Shown: positions 1 to 10,040 of the stretch, piece by piece
Numbering within the stretch: the stretch's first letter is position 1
How the letters are laid out: each line of letters opens with the position of its first letter
From: Chara braunii
Taxonomy: Eukaryota; Streptophyta; Charophyceae; Charales; Characeae
Direction of reading: 5' to 3'
NCBI GenBank assembly: GCA_003427395.1
Contig: BFEA01000271.1
Coordinates: 248,634 to 271,490, forward strand
Length of the DNA: 22,857 nucleotides
The notes under the pieces: model-generated
What the model saw: only the letters and a program-made list of their open reading frames with translations
Told to the model about the DNA's origin: nothing
The model's database searches: none
Made by a program: the position numbers and the translations under genes

Positions 1-1908
1 GCGGCGGGGGACCGGGGGTGAAACCCCTACCCCAGTTTGGGCCCCGGGAATCCCCGTGTGACAACCCTGGTCACAAGAAAAGAATAAAAAAAACTTTAAT
101 GACTTTCCTCGGTTAAAGCCCTTCACACGAGCAAACTTAAAATGGATGAGTTCTAGGATTAATCCCCGTCGAGTAAGTACTTGACTAATAGGTAGGCTAT
201 CTCTCAAATCACAGATCGCCTCTTTCCCATCAATCAATGAGCGGAAAGGAGGGACAGAGTTTCGAGGGATCGCAATCGAGTTCGGTTGGCTTCTCGAGCT
301 GATTCACATGACCACCTCGGTTACCCCTTTTCTCTTCCTACGACATCACGCAACTCAAACAACCTGTTTACAAGACGACTTGAAAGATTAAGTCGCAGGT
401 TTTACAACAGTCTTAACTGTTGCCAGCTTCATTAAACAATGATCTCAAGATTAGCCTCTTACCTGCGCCGTAGCATTCATTCATGGAAGAGGCTAGGATT
501 TACTTGTCAGGTCTCCATACTGAGCGTTTCAAACCCGTATAGGGCTTGATCATGCCAGCTTATTCTCAGTCCCTCTAAGTAAATGAGACTCTTAAATACA
601 ACTAGTGATCACCCATTTTATCTGCAACTATTCGACAGCTCGCCCACACACTAAACCGCAGTGCGAAGTTAACACAAAGTTGAGGACCGCAAGCAAAACA
701 GCTAGCCCAACTCCAAAGTAGGCAACGTCAGCAGCGACTCGCCTGCTTAGGTGGAGCTACTCCCGAAAACAAACGTCGCCATGGAAAAGAGACAATAAAA
801 GTTGCAAGTGCAAGTCCTGAGTAAACACACCAGTCACTGACAGGGTTGTCGTCCATGGCCGCCTCACTGCCTCAAACGCTTAAATGTTTCCAAGGAGAGC
901 ATGGTTCAGTCATCGAGTTCAAGAAACAGATCGTTGTCAACCCACCAATGCGGCACGTTTTTCTTGACGAATGGACAACCACAACGAAATCAACTGAAAG
1001 ATACTGTTGAATCTTCTTCTCTCACTACAAACTTCCCCAAAAAAAAAAAGGTAAGGGTTAACTCTGGCTATCAAATCTCAATCCACTTTTCCCCGTCTAC
1101 AAAACTCGTGCTGATTGCGTATCACTTTTCAGTCTCACTCACTCATGTGAGCTCACTTACCACTGCATCGGACTTACTCGGGACAGCGCGCAACGCTCAA
1201 CAGGCGAACACACTTCACATAAGTAACAATGGAAGTTGACTTCCTTGTCACACTCACTCACGAAACGCATCGCGCATAGATCATACAACGCGTTGCATCA
1301 CTTCTCATCAAAGAGCATGCATCACTGACCGCCTGCGATGACATTATTGTTGGAGAAGTGCACGTTCGTGTAGCTCACACTTAATGCATATGATGATCCG
1401 TGCAACGTGGCCAAAACTCATAGTGACCCAACAAGCTAAAAAGGTTACATGGGCGCGATAGCGCTTGATGTCAACAGCACTGAGCATTTTTGTGTCCTGC
1501 TCGCGTGCCGTACATCACTTGTACGTGCATAACTGCTCTGCGAGTCCGCCCCGCCTACGTCTAGTGACCAGCACTCTCTTGGCTATAGCCCGTAACACGT
1601 GTCATGTCCCACCATCGCCTTTCTCGACCCACCGCTTGTCTCGCCTTCCGTTGATTGACTCCCCCTCGCTCTTCTCCCGGCTGCCACGTGTAGCTCGCGC
1701 TCTGTCGACCACTCACTCCCCCTTTCTTGTCTCCCGTCCTTTGAGGCCGTACTGCCGCCCGCTGGTCTCTACCCCGCTACGCTTACCAAGTCCCTCCTCT
1801 TGCTAACTTCACACACCTTCGACTGTGCCATGCGTACGCATGTAACCGCCTCGTAGCTCACTCCCCGTTTCTCAGAACGACCATGCGTTGACCTCTGGCG
1901 CTGCTCCC
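1..1908. other. No supported gene; unassigned nuclear-type sequence
   Basis: The first bases are GC-rich and the rest is of mixed composition. Short ORFs at 901-1239 and 1465-1806 are rich in Ser, Pro, Arg and Thr, have no family motif and look like chance reading frames in C/T-rich DNA. No tRNA, rRNA or LTR end could be recognised. Degenerate transposon or intergenic DNA is the likeliest content, but nothing positive shows it. Confidence 0.5.
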
Positions 1909-2544
1909 TCACACACGTCCTTTCCCCCTGTTCTGCCTCTCCTCCGTCCCGCGGCCTCTGGGCGCCAGTTGCCGAGAGCTGGCCTCGGGTCCGCGCTCCA
2001 CCGGCTTCGCGGCTCGGTGATGCCTCTGGATCTCGCCTGGTCTATTCCAGGACCTGAGGTCCGTCTCCCGGTCCCCCGCTTCACTCATCTCGCTCTCTCC
2101 ACCTGAGTCACGGGCCAGATGGGCCTGCTCCCTGTCCGCCGTATCCATCGAGGTCTCGGTCTCATGGTACGAGACCGTTACCTGCATTTTTGCCATTACG
2201 TCGTCCTTCCTGCAGCGCTTCTCAGCACGGTCCTTTGCCTCTGTGATCGCATTCTGCAGTTTCCCATCAGTCCGCATCTCCACCTCTTTTCCTCCCTCCA
2301 CGTTGATTCTCAGTCTTAACTCGTCTCCCCCGTCGTAGTTGAGTATCGTCGTGATCCAAGCCCCCTCCCTGAACATGGGCTTCCATCGAATCTGGTGGTA
2401 CCAATAGCAGGGTCTATACCCATGCAACGCCATAGCCACAGTCCTTGCAATAGCTGGTACAAGAACTAAGCACTTCAGCTCCCGCGTTGCACTTGAGAAG
2501 GACAGGCTATTAGTGTGCATTCTACCACGAGCCGATAACTTCAA
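1909..2544 (-). CDS. Hypothetical ORF, possible exon or gag-like fragment
   Basis: This is the longest open frame in the first 7 kb (211 codons), in a GC-rich stretch. The frame opens near 2581 with no ATG; the only starts are a TTG at 2544 and an internal ATG nine codons in, so the 5' end is unsettled. The N-terminal half has a mixed, protein-like composition (HGYRPCYWYHQIRWKPMFRE). The C-terminal half is highly charged, rich in Glu, Asp and Arg, and ends in an Arg/Gly-rich tail. I recognise no domain. It could be an exon, a transposon gag remnant, or a chance ORF in GC-rich DNA; the missing ATG and the overlapping open frame on the other strand argue for caution. Confidence 0.25.
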   Translation of the reverse strand: MKLSARGRMHTNSLSFSSATRELKCLVLVPAIARTVAMALHGYRPCYWYHQIRWKPMFREGAWITTILNYDGGDELRLRINVEGGKEVEMRTDGKLQNAITEAKDRAEKRCRKDDVMAKMQVTVSYHETETSMDTADREQAHLARDSGGESEMSEAGDRETDLRSWNRPGEIQRHHRAAKPVERGPEASSRQLAPRGRGTEERQNRGKGRV

Positions 2545-2695
2545 CGCCCTGCCACTATCTCTTCTTCCAGCGCGATAGCCTCAACGAACCTGCTGAGAGA
2601 TCCACGGGTAGTCCTCTTTTATAGAGTTCAGAGAGGACGTGTTTCCCTGTGTACTAAACGAGGAGTTTTAACAAAGTCCTTTCGAAGGCACAAAT

Positions 2696-2719
2696 AAACG
2701 GGGCCGTTGATCTACCTCT
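2696..2719 (+). repeat. 24-bp direct repeat, copy 1
   Basis: The 24 bases from 2696 recur at 2863 with one mismatch (C at 2704 against T at 2871). The copies are 167 bp apart. A shared core GTTGATCTACCTCT is identical. This suggests a small duplication inside a decayed element; no function is evident. Confidence 0.7.
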
Positions 2720-2862
2720 TAAAAATCATCTGAGTCTGAAACTCAATAGTCGCCTGCAGGATGACACTCAGTTTACCACCAACCACTAATCCTGCCGAAT
2801 CGACTTACATAGAGAAATCGTCGATCCTATAACGGGACCCCGACGGCGCACTTTTCACTTTA

Positions 2863-2886
2863 AAACGGGGTCGTTGATCTACCTCT
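2863..2886 (+). repeat. 24-bp direct repeat, copy 2
   Basis: Second copy of the repeat at 2696-2719, 23 of 24 bases identical. Confidence 0.7.
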
Positions 2887-3827
2887 GTCGGGTGTCCGCG
2901 TCCGATGGTAAGGAGGGGGCTCATGACCCTCTTCAAGGGGTGATGAGCTTCCTACCGATGCGGCCGCGGGTTGCCCTCCTTTTGGGGTCTTACCGCATGA
3001 CGCCAGATTGGAGCTCACCCACAGACAGTACACGCAAGGCCGGCCTACTCAGGCCGTGGACCACTGGCTCGAAATTCGAACCGTTGGCCTTCCCGCGAAA
3101 GGACAGGCCAACATGTAGAGAATCGAAAATAGAAAAATTAAGTAATAATAACAAAAATAATAATGATAGCTGTGAAACAAGAATGAAAAAGGAAGCGCAA
3201 AGTCACAGTGGCCTGATGCCTCTAGTTTTCCCCCAAACTAAACAATTTCATACTCGGCGTTTTATTATATTTTATTATCTTTTCTTTTTTCTTTTGACAG
3301 TGACCTCTGCCTAGTGCACCTAACCCATAACTAAGTAGAGGGGCGATTGGCGCACAGTTGAAAAGACTGAGCCAACCTTCTCACCTCCGCGTCCCAGGGC
3401 GAACCCGACGGCTACCACGGCCACAGGCCGGTTGTGCTCTGCTATACAGTAGGGCGCCGAGCCTACGTGGACCAATGGAAGTCCTGTGGCGCACCCCTTT
3501 TGTTGAGAGTTGCGCCACCGGGGCCGGTCTGCGCCGATAATAATCCAGGTACCAGATCTAAACAGCACCAGACGAGCCTTAGGGATCAGTAAGTCAGGGC
3601 AAGGGACTGGCACTGAGCGAGGAACAGGTACACAAAGGAGGGTCGGGACACCGTGCCCTCCGACATAATACCAAACCCCCACCCAGCGTTCCCGCTGGGT
3701 CGAAACGCATCGCGCTTTCAACATAAAACCAGAGTGAGCAAGCAATACTTCTGATTCATTCCTACTTGCGACTCACTGCCGAGCTCGCACCGTAATTCTA
3801 CACAGTCCGTTTTCTGTTTTTGCTTTA

Positions 3828-4188
3828 GCGTTCACTCTCTTTTTCAGCGCCATCCTTTTTCTCTATGCCCGCCTTTCTTATCTGTGCTCGCCTATCTTTC
3901 TCCACATTAGCCATCTCTCTCTGCGTCAATCTTCTTTTTCAACACTAGCTCTCCCGGCGTTAGCCTTTTCCTCAACGTTAGTTCCGTCTCTCCCGATGCT
4001 AGTTACCTTTTCCCCTATTGTCACGTTGTAATCCCCTACCTCCAGGGTAGTTTTCCTTCTTCCTTCTTCTCTAATAATTTCTTCGCCCTTAGTAGGGATC
4101 CTACTCACACAGTACTCTTAGGTCGTAACCCTCAATTTTACATCACCTATTCTCTTATCTCCCTCTTCACGGGCACTCACTTTACATC
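3828..4188 (+). other. Pyrimidine-rich tract ahead of the RGG ORF
   Basis: The plus strand is strongly C/T-rich, with loosely repeated phrases such as CGTTAGCCTTTTCCTCAACG and GATGCTAGTTACCTTTTCCC. It runs up to the ATG at 4189. CT-rich leaders are common upstream of plant start codons, and a purine-rich minus strand is also typical of retroelement polypurine regions. Neither role can be proven here. Confidence 0.35.
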
Positions 4189-4491
4189 ATGCCTGAGGCG
4201 CGTTGCGGGTAGGGTAGAGGAAGAGGAGGGAGAGGAGGTAAGGCTAAGGAAGAGCCGCCAGCCCGTACGCGGCGCGATTATAATTTTGAGGAGGAGGAGG
4301 ATGAGCCAAGAGGTTATGGCGCTCACTCGAGACCCTATCCTCGCCATTCGCTCACCCCGTGGTATGAGAGGACTCCATCCCCCGACAGGATGGACTATTT
4401 CAGAAAAAATTTTGAAGCGTGCTATGGCGCACCCAGCACGTCCTCTCCCCCTTTGCTCTCCCAGAGCTCCTACCACCCTAACGGCGAATAG
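4189..4491 (+). pseudogene. Broken RGG-box / acidic ORF, gag-like N-terminus
   Basis: From the ATG at 4189 the frame reads MPEARCG, then an in-frame TAG at 4210-4212, then GRGRGGRGGKAKEEPPARTR. An acidic stretch (FEEEEDEP) and a Tyr/Pro/Ser-rich tail (YERTPSPDRMDYFRKNF) follow, ending at TAG 4489-4491. An RGG box followed by an acidic patch is common in nucleic-acid-binding proteins and at the start of retroelement gag proteins. The single early stop could have arisen from CAG or TGG by one transition. The frame has much more protein-like composition than the overlapping ORFs on both strands. It may be the start of a separate plus-strand element or a host exon; no downstream partner was found. 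Confidence 0.4.
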
Positions 4492-4911
4492 AGCCCTAGT
4501 GACTGTTCCCTCCTTTCCTTGTATTGCCCCCTCTGCTCCTCATCCCAATGGCTGCATTCTCTTCAGTATTTTCTTTCTTCTCTCTCTATTTCAGATAGAA
4601 CTCATGGCAATTTTTTATATACCGTACAAGCGCGATTTCTTCTCATCTTTCTAATTTCTCAGCTCATACATCACTCATAGTGTCCCAGGCTTGAGAGTTT
4701 GAATATCTTGACGCCAGGGAAGCAAGTTCCCCGTGAACCAGGCCGCTTGTCGACCACTAAATAAAATTTAAGAAGGATTTTTGTCTACCTGTTTGACTCG
4801 TTCCGCTGCTGATTTTCTGCACGAAGGTTACCTTAGCTCTTGATCAGGCATCTGTGTCAGGAACGCTATTCCAGTAACGAGGGTACTCGTCTGTCTGGCA
4901 TGCAGGAAATA
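4492..4911. other. No supported gene
   Basis: The sequence contains a C/T tract ending in TATTTCAG near 4592, which resembles a plant splice acceptor, but there is no convincing exon after it. Otherwise nothing was recognised. Confidence 0.4.
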
Positions 4912-5090
4912 GGGCATACCAAACCCTCTTTTCTATTCTGGCCTGAGTGAGGCGTCCTCTCAGCTTCTCAAGCACCTGATGGGGATACCAAACCCTTGTT
5001 TTCTTTCTCTGGTCTAAGTGAGGCGTCTCCTCAACTTCTCAGATGAAAGGGAGGGGATACCAAACCCTTTTCATTTTCTCTGGTCTGGGA
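4912..5090 (+). repeat. Three degenerate direct copies, about 70 bp each
   Basis: Copies begin at about 4912, 4982 and 5054. Each starts with GGG(A/C)ATACCAAACCC followed by a T/C-rich run, and the first two continue through GTGAGGCGTC and end in a CTTCTCA block; the third is truncated after TCTGGTCTGG. The copies differ by many substitutions, so the array is old. It lies beyond the 3' end of pol of the minus-strand retroelement. Confidence 0.75.
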
Positions 5091-5272
5091 ACTTCAAATA
5101 AGTATTTGTATACCTGCAACATCAGCAAGTCCCACACAACAACCATGCCCCAGCAAGTAGACCCTCTAACAACCAACAGTCAAACATTAACAAATTAAAA
5201 TAAAACCCATAAATAAAATAATAAATAACAAATAACAATTAACACATAACAACTTTTCATACCCATGGTTTA
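5091..5272. other. A-rich low-complexity spacer
   Basis: From about 5180 the plus strand is A-rich and nearly G-free, with runs such as AAATAAAATAATAAATAAC. No gene is visible. Confidence 0.5.
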
Positions 5273-5314
5273 TTGATTGCCTTGGTTTCGGCCCACCACT
5301 GGCCAGGAATGTCG

Positions 5315-6123
5315 GACGTCCCGTTAGTCTGGTATACCTCATTCAGCCCGCCTCAGGCCAGGACTAGTCAGACCATTTGTCTTGACAGCCCTTTTGACCT
5401 GCCTCCAGGTCTGGACCAGCATACCCACTACTCGAGCATGACAGCCCTTTGGCGCGCTCTCCAGGACACCCACACTATAGCGGGTCTGGTCACCCTATGA
5501 CAGTAGACGTCCCGTCGGTCAAACTGTCCCGAACCCGGATTTGACCACTGCGGTCAGGGACCGGCTCACCTACCAGTTTTTGGCCAAGGGTGCTGGCTGC
5601 CCCGCCCAAATTTTTGAACGTGGGACCCGGTCTAACCACTGTTCCAGGCTCTGGCTAACCTCACTGGATTGCAACCTCTGACTGCGGTAGGGTTCCAGCT
5701 GACCTTTTTCGACCTCATAGGCCAGGCTCCCGGAGCCTCAGCCTTAATCGACTATGGAATTCGACACTCGCGTCGGGGACCTGCTGGCCCCACCAGATTG
5801 CAACCTGCTGCGGTAAGGCTCTGGCTGGCCCCGACAATCAACGCATCCTTAGGTTAGAGAAGAGAACTCTCAGACATACACAATCAGGCAAGCATATCAT
5901 GACCCACAAGCAGACTGCCCACGCCCCATAACAGGACAAACATTTCTCAAGAGACGTTCCGTCAGTCTCGAGAGGCACTGAACAACAACATGATAACCAT
6001 CACCAATCCCTTACAGGAAACCTCCCTTAAGTCTCAAGAAGGATGCTTAGTCCTGGCCCTAGAGAGGTCTCTTCCTTCAGTTGGGAATTTCCTTTTCTTT
6101 TCCAAGAGACGTCCCGTCAGTCT
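5315..6123 (+). repeat. Dispersed GACGTCCCGTCAGTCT motif, four copies
   Basis: Four related 15-16-base motifs lie at 5315-5330, 5506-5520, 5953-5968 and 6108-6123, reading GACGT(C/T)CCGT(C/T)(A/G)GTC(T). Spacing is irregular (191, 447 and 155 bp), so this is a decayed repeat family rather than a clean array. The intervening sequence is full of CCAGG/CTGG and CTGGTC words. No ORF here is convincing; those at 5273-5500 and 5669-5857 follow the repeats. Confidence 0.6.
5666..5830 (+). repeat. Two copies of a 36-39 bp repeat
   Basis: GATTGCAACCT, GCGGTA and then a GGCTC/GTTCC-(A/T)GCTG(A/G)CC block occur at 5666-5704 and again at 5795-5830, 129 bp apart, with small indels. It belongs to the same repeat-rich zone downstream of pol. 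Confidence 0.6.
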
Positions 6124-6198
6124 CAAGGAAGTACTGAAATGTTGATTTCATAGAGGTCCCTTCCCTCACCCGAGCGAAGACAAACCCTTAGCCAAAGG

Positions 6199-6360
6199 CA
6201 CGAAGTCCCTGTACTGACCACTCTCAGTCAAGGAAAGTTGAACTTCTTTATGCCTGCCTTCATCCGAATCTCTTGGATGAACATTTTACTCAGAGACACG
6301 AAGTTTTTCTGCTGATAACTCTTAGTCAGACAGAACTGAACTTCTTCATGCCCACCATGC
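6199..6360 (+). repeat. 98-bp tandem duplication, degenerate
   Basis: CACGAAGT starts copies at 6199 and 6297. Each continues with CTG(A/C)TGA, a CTC(T)TAGTCA block, and GAACTTCTT(T/C)ATGCC, in the same order. The second copy is shorter. The period is 98 bp. Confidence 0.7.
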
Positions 6361-6545
6361 TCTTCTCTTTATCTTAGGATAGTACTGATCATACCTTTTG
6401 ATGTGCCACAGCCATAAGCTTCTCAAATCCTTGACACTGTGTCAATACATACGAAACTGATTTCACAGTTATTCCCCACTCTCAGAGACTTGACACTCAT
6501 GGAACGACTGTAGCACTGCATCAAAAGACCTGACTTAGTCGTTTG

Positions 6546-6670
6546 CTGAAATAATGAATGAAAGGACTTGATGAAAACTGAGATACTGAAACTGAAGACT
6601 GAAATTAAATTACCGAAACTGAAATGATAAAACTGAAGTTCTGGAACTGAAATGTTGAATCCGAAATGCT
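6546..6670 (+). repeat. GAAACTGAAAT-type low-complexity repeat
   Basis: About ten loosely spaced copies of ACTGAAA/AACTGAAGT words follow each other in 125 bp. This is microsatellite-like and lies close to the 3' end of pol. Confidence 0.65.
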
Positions 6671-6774
6671 GAATTGACTATGCATGAATGATCACAACCT
6701 CTTGAAAATTCAGTTTTGCTGTCTTATTGTCTCACTGTACCTTTTTTCTTAGTTGTCTGGAACTATTCTCTTAC

Positions 6775-7908
6775 TTAGATGAATGACCTCTCTTCCCTCT
6801 CCTTGAGGTTACTGTAGGAATCAGATCTGGGTCTCTGAATATGAACTTACGAAGTCTGAAACCTGATACCATGTCATGAACCCTGGATCCGTTCACTTCT
6901 GAAATCTCCTAAACCTTGCCTTCTGCCTCTCCAGTGATTCTGTAAGGACCAAACCATCTGGCCTCCAACCTTTTAGTCCATTGTGTCTCAAGAGAACTGT
7001 CAAACAAAAGGACAACATCTTCAACCTTCATTTCTCTTTTCTTATGTATCTTTTCCTGTTCCATTTCTCTTGATCTGATAGCTTGCTGGATGCCGTTCTT
7101 TCTGCAGCATCCATCACTGCCAGATCTACTTCCGATATCTATCTCATTCTAATCTGGACGAGCTCTGACGTGGAATAGTCTCTGTCGCTTTCTTGACTTG
7201 ATCATGTCTTGACAATACTCTCAATTGGTAGCGCAGCATAACGGTCATACCACAGTGTAAAAGGTGTGTAACCAGTAGTTCTCTTGACTGTGATATTATC
7301 AGCGTATACAGCAACTCTTAATACCTTTGGCTAGTTGCGGAGATTCCCTTCACACCACTTGGCCAATGAATTTTTCAGAGTTCTGTGACCTCTTTCAACA
7401 GGTGCATTCGCTTGAGGATGGTAAGTAGTCACATACCGAATTCTGACACCCAATCTGAGTGTAATTCTTCTGACAACCTCATTTCTGAATTCTGATCCTC
7501 TGTCTGAGACTAATTCTCTGATAAAAGGATACCTGAGATAAACTTCCTCTATCCAATCAGCCACTTGCTCGGCTGTCTTCCTTTTCAGAGTTTTTGCCTC
7601 AACGTATCCAGATAAATTATCTCTCATGTTTAATATATATCTCATCCCACCTTTGCCTGGAGAAATCGTGATGAGATCAAGATGAACTCTGTTACCTGGC
7701 TCTACCAAGATAGTCGGAAATAAAGGTTCAACCATTCTTGTGGTAGACCTTTTCTGACATAACACACATGATTTACAATATCTGAAATCATGTCTCTCAT
7801 GTCAGGCCAGAAGTAGAATTTGACAGTCTTGGAGTAGGTTGCCTCAGCAACCCTGTGACCACCAGCAATCCCCTCATGCAGGGCAACAATTATCTATAAC
7901 TGTCTCTC
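6775..7908 (-). pseudogene. Retroelement integrase and C-terminal pol region
   Basis: Sense reading shows LHEGIAGGHR, then FYFWPDM, then YCKSCVLCQK: the HHCC zinc finger, split by a frameshift near 7775. The core frame (7765-7331) carries the full DDE triad: Asp in VHLDLI, Asp in LVSDRGSEF 58 residues on, and Glu in APVERGH 36 residues further (35 between), as in active integrases. After a TAG at 7331-7333 the frame continues through NITVKRTTGYTPFTLWYDR, a TGA at 7202-7204 and a TAG at 7139-7141. A final part in another frame (about 7020-6775) contains TQWTKRLEARWFGPYRI, the usual domain near the end of gypsy pol. The catalytic residues are conserved but the reading frame is destroyed. Confidence 0.9.
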
Positions 7909-8425
7909 TTAACCACATACCACGCTTAGTGGAGGTAAGCCTCCCTTACCATCCACAAAGAGATGTCCTCTCTTTCGTCTGAATTTCTTGCTTAAATTCT
8001 TACAATAATATTCTTTTAGTTGCTCATTTTCCATCCTTTTGCCAATCTCTTGATAATTTTCGACATATTCTTCAAAAAAGAAAAATATCTCTTCTTCCTT
8101 CTTTTCCCTCTCTTCTTCTTCCTTTGAACCAGAACTTTCCTCAATCTCATGAGCAGCCACTGCTGCTGCATTAACTCTAGCATACCAATCGTTTGGTTCA
8201 TCTTCTTCTTCTTTCCCTAGAATCGACTCATAAACGTATGCGCTTGGGATTTTTTCCCAATTGTCTGTCTCTTCTGGCCACAGACTCCACCTGTAGGAGC
8301 ATGACGCTTCATAATCCTCGTCATCTTTTTCACTAAGGAAATTATCAGCATAGGCAGATTCTTCAATTGTTCCATTCACATCTTCTTCCTCCTCTTCTTC
8401 TCGCCATTCAATCCGGCTTAAGCCA
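7909..8425 (-). pseudogene. Acidic linker between RNase H and integrase
   Basis: After the DGLSRIEW box at the end of RNase H, the same frame stays open for about 170 codons of strongly acidic sequence: REEEEEEDVNG, then KEEEEREKKEEEIFFFFEEY, then a basic segment (SKKFRRKRGHLFVDGKGG) leading to the integrase zinc finger. The frame ends at TAA 7909-7911 and resumes after it, with another TAG at 7894-7896. No enzyme motif is present. I recall similar acidic linkers at this position in charophyte elements, but cannot verify it. It may act as a spacer or interaction surface in the pol polyprotein. Confidence 0.75.
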
Positions 8426-9216
8426 TCTGCCCTGTTTTTCTCAGTGGGAATTTTTTCCAACTTAAAGTCATATGTTCAGATGAAGGCAATCCACCTGCTG
8501 ACTGTTGGATCTACCTGTTGGTGCTTTTTAATGACACCTATCGCAACAGATGCATCAGTCCTCAGGATGAATCTCCTTCCTAAAACGTAGTGTCTGAAGC
8601 ACCTGAGGCTATGGATGATTGATAGTAGCTCTTTCCTGAATTGGGTGTAGCCTCTTTCTGTAGAATTGAGGGTTCTGCTCTCAAATCTCAGAGGTCTTTC
8701 TCTCTCATTTTCATCTTTCTGAATAAGCACTCCACCCATAGCAACTGGTTCTACATCCGCCTCAATAATGAAAGGTTTTGCCTCTTCATCATCATAAAAT
8801 GACACTCCAAGCACTACACTACCATCTTTTATTTTTTCCTGTAATGTTTCTGGTGCAGCTTGTCTTTTATCATTCCATGCTAAGTTAGCCCCTTGTCTTA
8901 CCATCTCCCTCAGGGGCTCTGTAAGGAGAGCAAAGTGAGGAATAAAAATCCTCCAGAACCCACAGACTTCCAAGAAGCTCTTGACGTCTGCCACTCTCTT
9001 GAGATGCAGAGGCCAGTTTAAAATCTTATCTATCTTCTTGGGATTTGGACTTCTACCCTTGGAGAAACATCTGAAGCCCAAAATTATCACCTCTGGTTGA
9101 AAGAGAAGGGACTTTGGTCCGCTGGCTGTCAGATTATATTTCTGAAGTCTTTCTAGGACCATCTTAATTCCTTCAGCATGTTCCCAGACAAACTTTCTGA
9201 CTTTCCCTGCGACCAA
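8426..9216 (-). pseudogene. Retroelement RT C-terminal part and RNase H
   Basis: This frame holds the RT thumb/connection (KSLLFQPEVIILGFRC, KIDKILNWP, DVKSFLEVCGFWRIFIPHFA) and RNase H with EADVEPVAMGGVLIQ, LNSTERGYTQFRKELLSII and FRHYVLGRRFILRTD. It is one base out of frame with the upstream RT part (9929-9243); the shift falls at the catalytic HIDD site around 9260. A TGA at 8476-8478 interrupts RWIAFI*TYDFKLEKIP, where related elements have Trp, so TGG to TGA is likely. The same frame runs on to DGLSRIEW and the acidic linker. RNase H Asp residues are visible, but no active enzyme could be made from this copy. Confidence 0.9.
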
Positions 9217-9242
9217 AGTCTCATCCCTTACCAGATGCCCTC

Positions 9243-10040
9243 TTACAGGATTATCATCAATGTGAGGACTGATATTTCAGGAGAAATATCCTGCACGACT
9301 TTGATCATATCCCTTTGAACCACTGCCACGCCGTTAGTCCAATCTTGAGGTACCACACACATCTGAACAAGCCCCCTTGACGTGACAGTCATTGGTCGGC
9401 TAGTGGGATCAACAGGGAACTGATCATAGCCAGAATACAGATCAACTAAAGAATAAATACATCCATCAGCAAAGGATTCAGAGAGGAGATCAGCATTGGG
9501 AAGATTACCTGCATCACGTACCGTCACATAATTAAGCTTCTGAAGATTTTGTATCCATCTTAGCTCACCCCTTGGTTTCCAGAAACAAAACCAGTGGTTA
9601 GCATACGGTCCATCAGCAGGTTCTGCAACATTAAATGCAATTTTTTTGTCAAGATACTTCACAACTTCTGCCTCTTCCTTTAGGGCATACTTGGTTGGCC
9701 TATCATTCCATGGAACGTGATCAACTGTCAAAATCTTTGTCATCTTAATCATGTCCACGTCCAATCGTCCTCCCTCTTCATCATTAAAGGAAAAAGCACC
9801 AGAGAATTCATGACACATCCTGAAGATATATACTTTCTCTTTAGGCAAGATAAACTGATCCAAGCCTATCTTCATTGTGTCAAACCTCTCTTTGGTGACC
9901 CTATTCTCTAGTTTTGTTGATTCTCTCATTTATAATCTTCCTCTCATTTTTCAATGCTTCATCATAATTTTTTTCTATTATGACTGCCACCGGGTTTTTC
10001 TTCACCCCCTTGGGTTTGTATTTCGTTTTTGACCCAGTGG
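9243..10040 (-). pseudogene. Reverse transcriptase, N-terminal and catalytic part
   Basis: A short segment before 9929 in another frame (YKPKGVKKNPVAVII) resembles the spacer that precedes RT in this clade. The main frame has ANHWFCFWKPRGELRWI, LQKLNYVTVRDAG, SLVDLYSGYDQFPVD (first catalytic Asp), then SRPMTVTSRG and PQDWTNGVAVVQRDM. The DD catalytic pair falls in IDDNP, read only in the next frame at about 9260. The SRxxT, G/DWTN and IDDxP pattern, instead of the FGL-NAPATFQ and DD of typical plant gypsy elements, marks a clade I know from basidiomycete fungi and charophytes. Length and order are normal; the frameshifts are disabling. Confidence 0.9.

Larger units (their letters stand above)
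2545..3827. other. No supported gene; unassigned sequence
   Basis: Apart from the 24-bp direct repeat listed separately, nothing could be assigned. ORFs at 2874-3314 (plus) and 3320-3745 (minus, 141 codons) show no motif; the second is rich in Val, Arg and Gly and starts in the middle of what looks like non-coding repeat DNA. The stretch 3120-3300 is A/T-rich and low in complexity. Confidence 0.4.

Noticed and set aside
901-1806. Two plus-strand ORFs of 112 and 113 codons
   Set aside because: Ser/Pro/Arg/Thr-rich with no motif, in C/T-rich DNA; composition explains the open frames.
3060-3100. TTCGAA-containing stretch as a tRNA T-arm
   Set aside because: No acceptor, anticodon or D-arm pairing could be found around it.
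3320-3745. Minus-strand ORF of 141 codons
   Set aside because: No domain or compositional pattern of a protein; surrounded by unassigned repeat-like DNA; starts and ends without context.
6788-6805. Polypurine tract of the element (sense strand)
   Set aside because: An 18-purine run exists, but it lies in the end of the pol frame and is not followed by a TG that would start a 3' LTR; the LTR itself could not be matched.
6858-6874. TGGTATCAGG on the minus strand as an initiator-tRNA primer binding site
   Set aside because: It lies inside the C-terminal pol reading frame, where it encodes part of MVSGFRLRKF, and is on the wrong side of the element.
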